64,000 nt of DNA from CALJFL01 sp963669435 (GTDB lineage: Bacteria; Pseudomonadota; Gammaproteobacteria; Pseudomonadales; Halieaceae). The notes under the pieces are model-generated. The model worked only from the letters and a program-made list of their open reading frames with translations. It searched no databases and was not told the DNA's origin. Numbering within the stretch: position 1 is the stretch's first letter; each line of letters starts with the position of its first letter. Made by a program: the position numbers and the translations under genes. Shown here one piece after another: positions 35,427-44,666 of the stretch. Location: assembly GCA_963669435.1 (NCBI GenBank), contig OY770025.1, positions 4,092,001 through 4,156,000 on the forward strand, written 5' to 3'.

Positions 35427-35489
35427 CTTCTTATAAAGAATAGCCATAACCGGCGAAATTGCCAATTAAAAATGGAATAACAGAACTTG

Positions 35490-36398
35490 CTATGTGTCGG
35501 CGATATTGGCCACTCCGTGGGGTACGTGGCCGGTGGCTATATGGGGGCTTGCAGACTCGCAGTGGGATTGTTGATCATCGAAAAATACATCGGCCTGGTA
35601 AGCTCGAAGGAACTCCGTTTTGTCCAATCCGCCGAGGAAAATGGACTCGTCAATACGAATGTTCCAGGCGCGCAGTGTGCGGATCACACGCTCATGGGAA
35701 GGTGCAGAACGGGCTGTCACCAGCGCGGTCCTGATTGGCGCCTCGGAAGCGGGAAAGGATTGTTGTAACCGGTGCAACGCGGCCAGAAAGGATTTAAATG
35801 GGCCACCGCTTAGCGGCTTATGTGCTGCTGCCTGCTCGCTGGCGGTGAATGCTTCCAGGCCCTCGGATTTATAGACACGCTCGGCCTCATCGGAAAACAA
35901 CACGGCGTCTCCGTCGAAGGCAAAGCGTAACTCACCGGTGTCCGCACCAGCCCCTTTGTTTGATACCAGGGTTGCAGCTGCCACCCCGCAATCGAGGGCA
36001 TAGCGTACGTCTTCCGCCTCGTTGGAGAGAAACAGGTGGCAGCCAAAGGCGTTGATATACCGCCACGGGCTTTCACCACCGCAAAAAGCAGCTCGGGTAA
36101 TTTTTAATCCGTAATGCTGGATGGAATTGAATACCCGCAGCCCTGTATCCGCGCTGTTGCGCGACAGCAGGACCACCTCGACTTCAGTCTTGCCGTCCAG
36201 CGTTTCATTCAGGTGCAACAGTTTGTTAACCAGGGGGAAGGCCTCCCCCTGCGCCAGTGGTTCGTCTTCATGCGCGATCTGGTAGTCGGAATAGGCTTGC
36301 AGGCCCTCACTCATGTAAACGGCATGGCTGTCGCCCAGGTCAAACAACGCCCGGGAGGAAATGGCGATGACGAGCTTGCTGTCCAATGCGTTTGGCAT
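35490..36398 (-). CDS. Cytosolic-type 5'-nucleotidase
   Basis: 302-residue protein of the 5'-nucleotidase I family (NT5C1-like), which dephosphorylates AMP/IMP. The family start LDSKLVIAISSRALFDLGDS supplies an Asp-poor nucleophile region, followed by VVLLSRNSADTGLRVFNSIQ, RAAFCGGESPWRYINAFGC HLFLS and the Asp-rich FAFDGDAVLFSDEAERVY. No signal peptide, so it is cytoplasmic. It stands alone, 63 bp from the symporter gene. A link with the nucleoside locus 16 kb away is possible but not shown. Confidence 0.85.
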   Translation of the reverse strand: MPNALDSKLVIAISSRALFDLGDSHAVYMSEGLQAYSDYQIAHEDEPLAQGEAFPLVNKLLHLNETLDGKTEVEVVLLSRNSADTGLRVFNSIQHYGLKITRAAFCGGESPWRYINAFGCHLFLSNEAEDVRYALDCGVAAATLVSNKGAGADTGELRFAFDGDAVLFSDEAERVYKSEGLEAFTASEQAAAHKPLSGGPFKSFLAALHRLQQSFPASEAPIRTALVTARSAPSHERVIRTLRAWNIRIDESIFLGGLDKTEFLRAYQADVFFDDQQSHCESASPHIATGHVPHGVANIADT

Positions 36399-36461
36399 AC
36401 CTGCAGGATAACGCCAGTAGCGCTTAAGTGGTAGCGATCAGCACACCCGGGGTTCGCAGGC

Positions 36462-37787
36462 TCAAGAGCCGCTGAAATATTCCCGGCTGATCTTGAATAC
36501 CAGTGGACCCAGCAGCAGCAGCGCTATCAAATTTGGAAGAGCCATAAATGCGTTGAGGGTATCGGCTACCAGCCAAACCATATCGAGTTGCACCACGGTG
36601 CCCAGCGGGATCGCGACAACCCAGGCCAGGCGGAACGGCAATATGCTGCGTGTGCCGAACAAAAACACCCAGCAACGCTCCCCATAGAATGACCAGCCGA
36701 TCATGGTCGTAAACGCAAACAGGCAGAGCCCCAGGGTGACAATATACTGGCCGCCAGGTAACGCTTGCTCAAAGGCCATGGAGGTGAGACTGGCGCCACT
36801 GATACCGCTTGGCAGCACATCCATGATGACAATCACCAGGCCAGTCATGGTGCACACGATCAATGTATCGATGAAAGTCCCGAGCATCGCAATCATGCCT
36901 TGCTGGACGGGCTGATCGGTCTTCGCGGCCGCGTGAGCGATGGGTGCACTGCCCAGGCCGGCTTCGTTGGAAAATATCCCGCGGGCCACACCAAAACGCA
37001 GCGCCGCCCAAACGGTCGCGCCGGCAAATCCGCCCGCAGCGGCAGAACCGGTAAGTGCTGAATCAACGATAGTGACAATAGCCGCCGGAACAGCGCTGAT
37101 ATTCAACAGGATGACCACCAGACTCATGGCGATATAAGCGACCGCCATAATCGGTACCAGCCAGCTGGCGACGTTGGCTATGCGCTTGATGCCCCCGAGT
37201 ACGACCGCACCAACCAGAACCATGAGCACTAATCCTGTCGCCAGTGGTGCCACGTTAAAGGAATCGTTCATCACCTGTGACACCGAGTTGGATTGCACGG
37301 TATTGGCAATGCCAAATCCTGCCAGGCCACCGAACAACGCAAAGGCATACCCCAGCCAGTGCCAGCGTTTGTGCAAGCCATTGCGGATGTAATACATGGG
37401 ACCGCCGCTATAGTTACCCTCGGCATCCTGCTCCCTGAAACGGACTGCGCAAACAGCCTCGGCATACTTTGTGGCCATACCGACCAGGGCAGTAATCCAC
37501 ATCCAGAACAGGGCGCCCGGCCCTCCAAGGGCAATGGCCGTGGCGACACCAGCAATGTTTCCAGTGCCGATGGTGGCAGACAGCGAGGTCATCAGCGCAC
37601 TGAACGGTGAAATGTCGCCTTTGCCCTCCCCCTTGCGCCCACCCAGTAGCAGAGCAAAGGCGGTCGGTATTTTGCGTATCGTGAGGAAGCCCAGGCCAAT
37701 ACTCAGGAATAAACCGGTGCCCAGTAACAAGACCAGCATCACTGGTCCCCAGGCAATACCATTGATGGTGGTAATAAGCTCGGTCAC
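36462..37787 (-). CDS. Sodium:alanine/glycine symporter (AGCS family)
   Basis: Inner-membrane amino-acid importer with about ten to eleven hydrophobic segments. The family motifs are SLSATIGTGNIAGVATAIALGGPG (two conserved adjacent blocks, about residues 70-92), ATKYAEAVCAVRFRE and GIFSNEAGLGSAPIAHAAAK. 441 residues; the start codon is GTG at 37787. Substrate is likely alanine or glycine by family. It lies 53 bp downstream of the desulfhydrase-like gene on the same strand, possibly the same transcript. Confidence 0.92.
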   Translation of the reverse strand: MTELITTINGIAWGPVMLVLLLGTGLFLSIGLGFLTIRKIPTAFALLLGGRKGEGKGDISPFSALMTSLSATIGTGNIAGVATAIALGGPGALFWMWITALVGMATKYAEAVCAVRFREQDAEGNYSGGPMYYIRNGLHKRWHWLGYAFALFGGLAGFGIANTVQSNSVSQVMNDSFNVAPLATGLVLMVLVGAVVLGGIKRIANVASWLVPIMAVAYIAMSLVVILLNISAVPAAIVTIVDSALTGSAAAGGFAGATVWAALRFGVARGIFSNEAGLGSAPIAHAAAKTDQPVQQGMIAMLGTFIDTLIVCTMTGLVIVIMDVLPSGISGASLTSMAFEQALPGGQYIVTLGLCLFAFTTMIGWSFYGERCWVFLFGTRSILPFRLAWVVAIPLGTVVQLDMVWLVADTLNAFMALPNLIALLLLGPLVFKISREYFSGS

Positions 37788-37840
37788 GTTGTCATCCCCC
37801 GTTTGTTGTTATTGCGGAGCGCCTGCCCGAATCGATGTTA

Positions 37841-38830
37841 TCAGGTAAACCCATCGGCCTGCGGAAAAAGGCCAAATATTCCGCCGGTATGTACGAACAC
37901 AATATCGCGACAACCGCTAAAAGTACCGCGCTCGATCTCTGCGAGCATCCCGGCGAATGCCTTGCCGGTATAGACCGGGTCGAGCACGATGCCTTCCATG
38001 GAGGCCAGTGACTTTATCAACTCGAATACGGCGGGTTCGGCAATGCCGTAACCGCGCCCGACATAGCCATCCAACACACGTGGCTGTATGTCTGGAAGCG
38101 AGGTCCCGGGATAGCGACGATGCCAGTCAGCGGCATCATCTGCGATTTTCTCCATGAAGTAACGTTCATCGTCGCAGACATTCACGCCCCAGACTGTGGC
38201 AGGCAATCCGTGAAGGGCCGCGCCCAGAGTCAACCCAGCTTGGGTGCCACCAGAGCCACTGGCAGTAACCAGGTGTGCCTGCTCTATACCCGAATCGGAA
38301 AAATCGTTGCGCAACTCTTCACAGGCAGCGATGTAACCCCAGGCGCCAATACCGTCGCTACCACCTGTGGGTATGGCGAGCGCCTTTCGCCCCTGCTCTT
38401 CATAGTGGTTGCACCAATACTCGAACTGGGCATCTATCTCTTTGAAGTATTGTCGGGGTGGCAGGCACGTGATTTGAGCGCCGGCCAATTCATCGAGCAG
38501 GTAGTTGCCCGCGGACGTGTCAGGAGACTCGCCGCGTAGCAACAGATGCACGTGTAGGCCAAGTTGTGCGCCCACGAAGGCGGTAGCACGGCAGTGATTG
38601 CTCTGTAGTCCGCCGCAAGTGATTAACGTGTCGTAGCCATTGTCGATGGCATGAGCGGCAATAAACTCAAGCTTCCTGACCTTGTTGCCACTGAGCGTGC
38701 AGCCGGTCAGGTCGTCGCGCTTGATCCACAGCCGGTGTCCTTGCCCCCAGGCCTTGGAGGCCCGGGACATAAACTGGAGCGGTGTTGGCGTTTGCGCCAG
38801 CGAAATCCTGCGCGGATAAGGGAGAGGCAT
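37841..38830 (-). CDS. D-cysteine desulfhydrase / ACC deaminase-like PLP enzyme
   Basis: Fold-type II PLP enzyme. The PLP-binding Lys lies in TGCTLSGNKVRKLEFIAAHA (about residue 50), with QSNHCRATAF and the phosphate-binding ASGSGGTQAGLTLG further on. At 329 residues it fits DcyD, which turns D-cysteine into pyruvate, H2S and ammonia. The same family includes ACC deaminase, and sequence inspection alone does not separate them. Its ATG is only 2 bp after the yajC stop, so it is co-translated with yajC. Confidence 0.85.
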   Translation of the reverse strand: MPLPYPRRISLAQTPTPLQFMSRASKAWGQGHRLWIKRDDLTGCTLSGNKVRKLEFIAAHAIDNGYDTLITCGGLQSNHCRATAFVGAQLGLHVHLLLRGESPDTSAGNYLLDELAGAQITCLPPRQYFKEIDAQFEYWCNHYEEQGRKALAIPTGGSDGIGAWGYIAACEELRNDFSDSGIEQAHLVTASGSGGTQAGLTLGAALHGLPATVWGVNVCDDERYFMEKIADDAADWHRRYPGTSLPDIQPRVLDGYVGRGYGIAEPAVFELIKSLASMEGIVLDPVYTGKAFAGMLAEIERGTFSGCRDIVFVHTGGIFGLFPQADGFT

Positions 38831-38832
38831 AC

Positions 38833-39168
38833 TCAGCCGATGGATTTAAGGGTTCCTTTGGGCAGTACCGCGTGAACGTGGACACGCTGGAATTTAAGCT
38901 CTACCTTCTCGGCGACATTCAGCACCATGTAGTTGTCATCCAGACTGGTGATCTTCCCCAGAATCCCGGAACTGGTCACCACCTCGTCGCCCTTGCTCAG
39001 GGCAGCCACCATGTCACCGTGTTCCTTCTGGCGTTTGCGCTGTGGTCTGATAGCGATGAAGTAAAAGAGTACGAACAGACCCACGAGGAAGAAAATCTGG
39101 AACATCTCGCCGCCCTGGGAGGCGGGAGCAGCTGCTTGTGCGTGGGCGTTGGCGATGAAAAGGCTCAT
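38833..39168 (-). CDS. yajC: Preprotein translocase accessory protein YajC
   Basis: Single-span inner-membrane protein associated with SecDF. 111 residues: a short periplasmic N-terminus (MSLFIANAHAQAAAPASQGG), membrane span MFQIFFLVGLFVLFYFI, then IRPQRKRQKEHGDMVAALSK and the conserved GDEVVTSSGILGKI. ATG 39168 gives the E. coli length (110). It is not beside tgt, secD or secF as usual, but between an exonuclease III gene and the desulfhydrase-like gene. It may be a second copy. Confidence 0.92.
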   Translation of the reverse strand: MSLFIANAHAQAAAPASQGGEMFQIFFLVGLFVLFYFIAIRPQRKRQKEHGDMVAALSKGDEVVTSSGILGKITSLDDNYMVLNVAEKVELKFQRVHVHAVLPKGTLKSIG

Positions 39169-39261
39169 AGGTAAATCCTGTGCATGTTGCGCTCTGGTGA
39201 GCATGAAATCGCGGGCTAATGTACAGGGTTTACCCGGGTGCCGCAATCGAGCGGCAGGCTC

Positions 39262-40044
39262 TCAGGTTTCAATGTTCAGCCTGTAGTCCATGATCTGGGG
39301 CGCGTGGTCAGAGAAGCGCTCGTCTTTGTAAATGTCGGCTGCGCAAACGGTCTCGGCAAGGCGCGGTGTAATGACCTGGTAATCGAGGCGCCATCCCACG
39401 TTCTTGGCCCAGGCTTGTCCCCGATTGGACCACCAGGTGTACTGGTCTGCCTCCTGGTTGACCAGGCGAAACGAGTCCACATAACCCAGTTCGGTATACA
39501 CATTGTCCAGCCATGCACGTTCCTCGGGCAGAAAGCCGGAATTTTTCTGGTTGGCGCGCCAGTTCTTCAGGTCAATCTCCTTGTGGCAGATGTTCCAGTC
39601 CGCGCAGATAATAAATTCCCTGCGCTTGCGCCGTAATGTCTTGAGGTGTTCGTAAAAAACTTCCATGAAGGCCAGCTTCTTGGCCAGTGCCTGTTCGCTG
39701 CTGGAGCCTGAAGGCATGTACAACGAGATTACGCTCAGGCCCTTGTAATCGGCCTGAACATAGCGGCCCTCTGAATCAAGCGGATCCCAACCCAGGCGCG
39801 TGGTTACCTTGGTGGGTTTGACGCGGCTGTAAATGGCGGTGCCGCTGTAACCTTTTTTTACCGCGTCATTGTAATAGCAGTGATAACCGTCGGGGGTGAA
39901 TACCGGGTCCTGGAGCTGGTCAACCTGGGCCTTGGTTTCCTGAATGCATACGACATCGGCGTTCTGGCCGGGGAGCCAGTCAAAAAAGCCTTTACGCGCC
40001 GCCGCACGAATTCCATTGGTATTGACGCTAATGACCCTGGCCAT
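39262..40044 (-). CDS. xthA: Exodeoxyribonuclease III (AP endonuclease)
   Basis: Mg2+-dependent AP endonuclease/3' exonuclease for base-excision repair. Motifs are SVNTNGIRAAARKGF at the start, VCIQETKAQ (metal-binding Glu), SLYMPSG, CADWNICHKEIDLKNW and the C-terminal FSDHAPQIMDY with the catalytic Asp-His. ATG 40044 gives 260 residues beginning MARVISVNTNG; upstream in-frame codons have no homology. It is closer to the ExoA/Crc-like branch than to E. coli XthA, so the symbol is tentative. Confidence 0.9.
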   Translation of the reverse strand: MARVISVNTNGIRAAARKGFFDWLPGQNADVVCIQETKAQVDQLQDPVFTPDGYHCYYNDAVKKGYSGTAIYSRVKPTKVTTRLGWDPLDSEGRYVQADYKGLSVISLYMPSGSSSEQALAKKLAFMEVFYEHLKTLRRKRREFIICADWNICHKEIDLKNWRANQKNSGFLPEERAWLDNVYTELGYVDSFRLVNQEADQYTWWSNRGQAWAKNVGWRLDYQVITPRLAETVCAADIYKDERFSDHAPQIMDYRLNIET

Positions 40045-40150
40045 AGATTGATCTCTCGTGAAAATGCGCCGCAGTGTATCCCAGCTGGGTAAAGGTCTGT
40101 TAGCACTATTTGAATTCGTCCCGTTGCGGGTTGCGGCTATTGAAAAGTGC

Positions 40151-41059
40151 CTAAAAACGATACTGCAGAGCGACACCATAGGTGTCAAAGTCACTGCCCA
40201 CGCGCGTGATAAGGCCGGTACTGGCGTTGACCTTGAGTGACAGCTTTCTGCTCAGCGGGGTGGAAAAGGTCAGGCCCCAGCGCGAGTCTTCTGTTGCGTC
40301 GTCACTGGGAACACCATCCTTGGCAGTTTCACCACCTCGGTAGAAGTTGCCATTGAGTGATAGCCACCTGCCACGGTTCAGTGAGTAAACCAGGTGGAAT
40401 TGCACCGAATAGGTCGGATCCTGTTCTACCCTGATGCCATTAAAAAAGTCGTCATTGTCTTCGTAGATTCTGGCGGACGCCATCAGGTCATAGTGCCAGC
40501 GACCCCGTTTGTAGGACATGCCAATACCAGGCCTTACCATCCAGCGATTGGAACCTGCATTAATCAACTGGGACGAGTCATAGCTGCCGGCGGGGATGCT
40601 GACCTGGACACTGGTGCCAACCACCAGTCCCGGCTCCCATTGCGCAAATTCCTCGATACCCAGGGCGGGCGAACCGTAGAAATTCCAACTCAAACGCATC
40701 CTGGGGTCGGCGTACTCGCAGCGCCGCCCCTCGACAAATTCACCGCGAAAAATTGCCGAGCCTTCGTAGCAGACGCGTGAAGCAGCGAGGTCTATTTTTG
40801 CTGTTTTTCCCGCTAACGCAAACGAGTGGGCAATGGCGGCAAAGCCCGCGTCGATACGCAGTTCCAGATCTTGTATGACGGAGTTGGGTGTGGGGGCAAC
40901 GTCGCCTTCTGAGCGACTACCACCGACAACGAGAAAGGTCTGTCCCACAGGGATATTGGTGTAACTCCTGGGTTCGAGATCCTGCGCATAGGTCTCGAGC
41001 GCAAGCGTCCCCGACAGCGAAAGCAGGATTATGCGAGAGCAGATTAAGAAGCCTCGCAT
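40151..41059 (-). CDS. Outer-membrane beta-barrel protein, MetA-pathway (phenol degradation) type
   Basis: 302-residue protein with a signal peptide (MRGFLICSRIILLSLSGTLA, cleavage near TYAQ-DLEPRSY). The mature part has alternating polar and hydrophobic strands ending in a C-terminal Phe (GVALQYRF), as in outer-membrane barrels. The opening LEPRSYTNIPVGQTFLVVGG is what I know from the putative MetA-pathway transporter family. No substrate is established. ATG 41059 lies 4 bp after the GST stop, so the two are probably co-transcribed. No aromatic-degradation genes are nearby. Confidence 0.78.
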   Translation of the reverse strand: MRGFLICSRIILLSLSGTLALETYAQDLEPRSYTNIPVGQTFLVVGGSRSEGDVAPTPNSVIQDLELRIDAGFAAIAHSFALAGKTAKIDLAASRVCYEGSAIFRGEFVEGRRCEYADPRMRLSWNFYGSPALGIEEFAQWEPGLVVGTSVQVSIPAGSYDSSQLINAGSNRWMVRPGIGMSYKRGRWHYDLMASARIYEDNDDFFNGIRVEQDPTYSVQFHLVYSLNRGRWLSLNGNFYRGGETAKDGVPSDDATEDSRWGLTFSTPLSRKLSLKVNASTGLITRVGSDFDTYGVALQYRF

Positions 41060-41063
41060 CGAT

Positions 41064-41771
41064 TTATTCGCTCTCGGACTTTGCCCCAACGACCATGCTA
41101 CGGGCATTCTTAGCGAAGGCGTCGGCGTCTTCCTCGCGCTTCGCGTCCATTAACTCGGCAATGTCGACCGGCACCTTGACACCTCTCATGGCACCCGGCC
41201 GTTCCATGATCGCGCCCATCCAGCGATACAGGTTGTCCAGGCCCTCGATGGAGATGCCTGACCAGCGGTGTGTTCGCACCCAGGCCCAGTTCGCCATATC
41301 GGCAATACTGTAATCGCCGGCCAGGAATTCATTGTCAGCTAACTGCTTGTCCAAAACCTCATACAGCCGGCGCCCTTCGTTTTGGTAGCGATCGATGGCA
41401 GCGGGAATCTTCTCCGGGAAATAGCGGTAGAACACGTTGGCCTGACCCATGATGGGTCCGATTCCACCCATCTGGAACATCAGCCATTGAATCACCCGCG
41501 AACGGCCCAGCGTATCGGTGGGGAGAAACTTGCCGCATTTTTCCGCGAGGTAAATCATGATGGCCCCTGATTCGAAGATCGGGAAGTCGCCCGCCTCTTT
41601 ATCGACAATGGCAGGGATTCTGCCGTTGGGGCAGATTTTCAGGAAATCCGGTTGTTTTTGGTCTCCCTCCATGAGGTTGATGGTATGCACCTCGTAAGGG
41701 ATTTCCATTTCTTCCAGGGCAATGGAGGCTTTGTACCCATTGGGCGTGGGAGCGGTATACAGTTCAATCAT
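41064..41771 (-). CDS. Glutathione S-transferase (Nu/YfcG-type)
   Basis: 235-residue GST. The thioredoxin-fold N domain begins MIELYTAPTPNGYKASIALE with the TPN motif of the YfcG/YghU group, then CPNGRIPAIVD and the glutathione-binding ESGAIMIYLAEK. The helical C domain has the GDYSIADMANWAWVR box. E. coli relatives have disulfide reductase and peroxidase activity rather than classic transferase activity. The 114 bp upstream (41772-41885) are strikingly AT-rich and likely hold its promoter. Confidence 0.9.
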   Translation of the reverse strand: MIELYTAPTPNGYKASIALEEMEIPYEVHTINLMEGDQKQPDFLKICPNGRIPAIVDKEAGDFPIFESGAIMIYLAEKCGKFLPTDTLGRSRVIQWLMFQMGGIGPIMGQANVFYRYFPEKIPAAIDRYQNEGRRLYEVLDKQLADNEFLAGDYSIADMANWAWVRTHRWSGISIEGLDNLYRWMGAIMERPGAMRGVKVPVDIAELMDAKREEDADAFAKNARSMVVGAKSESE

Positions 41772-41885
41772 GTCAGGTCAGCCTCGTAATCTGGCAAAAG
41801 GTAGAGAATGAGTTAAACCTCTACATTAAGTCTCGCAATTAAAATACTTTAATATCAATTATTTAGGATTAATACTTAATAATAG

Positions 41886-42977
41886 TTATACCTGTATGGG
41901 TGCCTCTCGCTGCCGGTCCAGGCGCTGCTGGCGCAGGCGCAGCCCCAGGGTTTCGTCCGTAGATCGATAGCGGTAACGGCCGGCCTCGTCTTCGGTGCGA
42001 GTCATCTGGCCGCGGTAAACGAGGTAATTCAGGTGCGCGATACACTCCCCCACTGCCAGACCGAGCTCAAACCGTGACAGCTCCCGGTTGAACAATACCG
42101 GCAACAGTTCGATCGCTGTGAGACTTTTCTCCACGCAGGCCTCTTCCAGGGCGAGCAGGTGATCCTCGTGGTGTTCGATCAGGTAGCGCAAGCGCCGGTG
42201 CAGACCGGTAAAGGGTGCATTGTGCGCCGGTAGCACCGTGGCGTCTGCTGGCACCGTGGCCAACAGGTGCTCCAGGGATTGCAACCAGTCGCGCAGTGGA
42301 TTGGCCTCAGGCTCAGATCCCATAACGCTGATGTTCGAGGTAATACGCGGTATCACCTGGTCTCCGGAGATAAGAATGTTCAGGGACTCGCTGTACAGGC
42401 AGGCGTGCTCTGGTGAATGGCCCCTGCCGACAATGACCCGCCAACCATGGCCATTGATTGACTTGCTGTCTCCGTCCCTCAGGCGACGGAACGACATCGG
42501 CATGGGCGATATGATGGATCCAAAGCCACCAAACCCTTTGCGACTTTCTTCGATTTGTTCCCCGGTGTAGCCAGCGCGTTGCATATGCTGTTCGTTCGAC
42601 CAGCTGAAGTGAGTGTTGGTCATGCGGCTGAACGACAGGCCGCTGAGATACTCAGCCTGCGTCATGTAAAACGGCACGCGCCAGCGCTCACACAGCCAGC
42701 CCGCCATGCCGACGTGATCTGGATGGTAGTGCGTGGAGACCACGGCCTTGATGGGTTTGCCCTCCAGCTGGCCATCAAATATTGATTCCCAGTGCTTGCG
42801 CGTATCCCCTACGTCCATGCCGGTATCTACAATCCACCATCCGTCGCTATCTTCGATCAGGTAGAGATTGATGTGGTCGAGTGACATGGGTAACGGCATT
42901 TGCAGCCAACGCACACCCGGCACAATTTCCGTGGTGGTACCGTGGGCGGGAGGGTTTTCAAACAGGTATTTTGGCAC
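41886..42977 (-). CDS. MBL-fold metallo-hydrolase
   Basis: 363-residue metallo-beta-lactamase fold enzyme. The zinc motif THYHPDHVG is near residue 85, with further ligands in GRGHSPEHACLYS and SGDQVIPR. The C-terminal 100 residues are an extra helical/winged domain as in LACTB2-like hydrolases (RRLRYLIEHHEDHLLALEEA). No signal peptide. Such proteins hydrolyse thioesters or nucleic acids; the substrate is unknown here. GTG 42977 is the start, 5 bp after the bcp stop. Confidence 0.85.
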   Translation of the reverse strand: MPKYLFENPPAHGTTTEIVPGVRWLQMPLPMSLDHINLYLIEDSDGWWIVDTGMDVGDTRKHWESIFDGQLEGKPIKAVVSTHYHPDHVGMAGWLCERWRVPFYMTQAEYLSGLSFSRMTNTHFSWSNEQHMQRAGYTGEQIEESRKGFGGFGSIISPMPMSFRRLRDGDSKSINGHGWRVIVGRGHSPEHACLYSESLNILISGDQVIPRITSNISVMGSEPEANPLRDWLQSLEHLLATVPADATVLPAHNAPFTGLHRRLRYLIEHHEDHLLALEEACVEKSLTAIELLPVLFNRELSRFELGLAVGECIAHLNYLVYRGQMTRTEDEAGRYRYRSTDETLGLRLRQQRLDRQREAPIQV

Positions 42978-42982
42978 GCCCG

Positions 42983-43459
42983 CTAGAGTCCCAGTTCCTT
43001 GATGAGGTCCATAACGTCATCGTGATGCGATTTGGTTTTGACCTTATCCATAACGTGTTTCAAGCGTCCGTCCTTGCCAATGATGAAGGTGGTGCGCAGC
43101 ACGCCCATAAATTCGCGCCCCATGAATTTCTTCAGGCCCCAGCAGCCATACTTTTCGGTGATCGCATGATCCTCATCGGATAACAGTGTAAAGTTCAGAT
43201 CCTGCTTTTCGATAAATTTGCCCAGTCGACCCACGGGGTCCGGGCTGACACCCAGCACTACGGTATCCAATTTGGCGAGCGCTTTCTTGCTATCCCTGAT
43301 GCCACAGGCCTGCACCGTGCATCCAGGCGTCATCGCCTTGGGATAGAAATACAGGGCGACATTGCTTTTGCCGCGAAAATCCTTGAGTGACACCTTGTTG
43401 CCGTCCTGGTCCAACAAGGTGAAGGCCGGTGCCATATTGCCAACTTTAGGGAATGACAT
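42983..43459 (-). CDS. bcp: Thiol peroxidase Bcp (peroxiredoxin Q)
   Basis: Cytoplasmic peroxiredoxin reducing peroxides with thioredoxin. The peroxidatic Cys is in KAMTPGCTVQ (about residue 47), and the second Cys five residues on (ACGIRD, about 52) is the resolving one, as in E. coli Bcp. Full length at 158 residues. It is followed immediately by the MBL-fold gene on the same strand. Confidence 0.93.
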   Translation of the reverse strand: MSFPKVGNMAPAFTLLDQDGNKVSLKDFRGKSNVALYFYPKAMTPGCTVQACGIRDSKKALAKLDTVVLGVSPDPVGRLGKFIEKQDLNFTLLSDEDHAITEKYGCWGLKKFMGREFMGVLRTTFIIGKDGRLKHVMDKVKTKSHHDDVMDLIKELGL

Positions 43460-43521
43460 TTCGAATCTCCTGATAATATTGAACGCAACTCTGAGTAATA
43501 CGTGCGATGTACACGCCTGGA

Positions 43522-44064
43522 CTAACCACGAAATTTGCGCTCCAACGCGGAAACGCGTACTGGGAATTGTTGTGTACCGCGGTCCGAGAAGTACTCCTTT
43601 AATGCTTTGTAGACAACCGGAAACGCGATCTCATCCCAGGGTATCTCGTCTTCGGTGTACAGTGCTGACTCCAGGCTCTCGGGTCCGACGCCGAATTCCC
43701 CGTCAACCAGGTTGCAGCGATAAAACATATAGACCTGGCTGATATAGGGAATGTCAAAGATACGGTAGAGCTCCATATCGGTTACTCGCGCGCGTGCTTC
43801 TTCCCAGGTTTCTCGGGCAGCGCCATCAACCGTAGTTTCACCGTTTTCCATGAATCCGGCGGGTAAGGTCCAGTAATTCTTACGCGGCTCAATGGCCCGC
43901 TTGCACATCAGCACCTTGTCTTCGTAGACGGGGAGGCAGCCGACAATGATGCGGGGGTTTATGTAATGAACCAGTTCACAGCTGCTACAGACATAGCGCT
44001 CCCGGTCGTCGTCCACCGGAATCTTGAGAATTATCGAGCCACCGCAGCTGGTGCAAAACTTCAT
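43522..44064 (-). CDS. Nudix hydrolase with N-terminal zinc ribbon
   Basis: 180 residues. The N-terminus has two Cys pairs (CTSCGG and CSSCELVHY) forming a zinc ribbon, followed by the NPRIIVGCLPVYEDKVLMC strand and a full Nudix box GFMENGETTVDGAARETWEEA. This layout resembles NADH pyrophosphatase-like and ADP-ribose-type hydrolases. The substrate is not determinable from the sequence. Confidence 0.87.
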   Translation of the reverse strand: MKFCTSCGGSIILKIPVDDDRERYVCSSCELVHYINPRIIVGCLPVYEDKVLMCKRAIEPRKNYWTLPAGFMENGETTVDGAARETWEEARARVTDMELYRIFDIPYISQVYMFYRCNLVDGEFGVGPESLESALYTEDEIPWDEIAFPVVYKALKEYFSDRGTQQFPVRVSALERKFRG

Positions 44065-44164
44065 TGCTGGTATGTCTTCGTATTGAACAAACCGGTGAGT
44101 ATAGAGGCTATTTTACTGGCAGGCGACTAGTGTGCCGGGGCGCGGCTGGCGTTGGGCAGAGCAG

Positions 44165-44641
44165 CTAGGCGAGCGCCCGATAGCCGCCAGCGTAAAACAC
44201 CAGGGGTTCACCCTGCTCCGGTAACGACATCTCCAGGACCCTGCCCACGATAATGGTGTGATCTCCCCCCTCGTGGGTCGCTTCCAGCGCACACTCAAAT
44301 CTGGCCAGCGCGTGTTTAATCAGGGGGGCGCCGTGGCTGCCGTCGCTAAAATGTTCGGGCAGCAGTTGGTGTTGACCCTTGCGGGCATAATGGTCAGACA
44401 GAGGCTGTTGTTGTTGTGATAACACATTGATGGCGAAGTATTCAGGTGCGGCGTAGGCGTCGAAAACATCAGAGTTATTTTGCAGGCTCCAAAGCACCAA
44501 CGGTGGATCGAGCGACACCGAGGCAAAGGAATTAGCGGTCAGTGCCATCGGGGTGTTACTGCTGTTTTGCAGGGTGATAAGGCATACACCGGTGGAAAAC
44601 TGTCCCAGCGCATTGCGGAACTCTCTGCTATCAAGGCTCAT
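44165..44641 (-). CDS. Flavin reductase-like domain protein
   Basis: 158-residue FMN-binding split-barrel protein. Characteristic are FRNALGQFSTGVCLIT at the N-terminus, TANSFASVSLDPPLVLWSL (flavin phosphate region) and the late GGDHTIIVGRVLEM. Such proteins supply reduced flavin to two-component monooxygenases or act as independent reductases. No oxygenase partner is adjacent, so the role is open. It lies 25 bp downstream of moaE on the same strand. Confidence 0.87.
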   Translation of the reverse strand: MSLDSREFRNALGQFSTGVCLITLQNSSNTPMALTANSFASVSLDPPLVLWSLQNNSDVFDAYAAPEYFAINVLSQQQQPLSDHYARKGQHQLLPEHFSDGSHGAPLIKHALARFECALEATHEGGDHTIIVGRVLEMSLPEQGEPLVFYAGGYRALA

Positions 44642-44666
44642 TATTATTCCTGTTCAGATTATCGAT

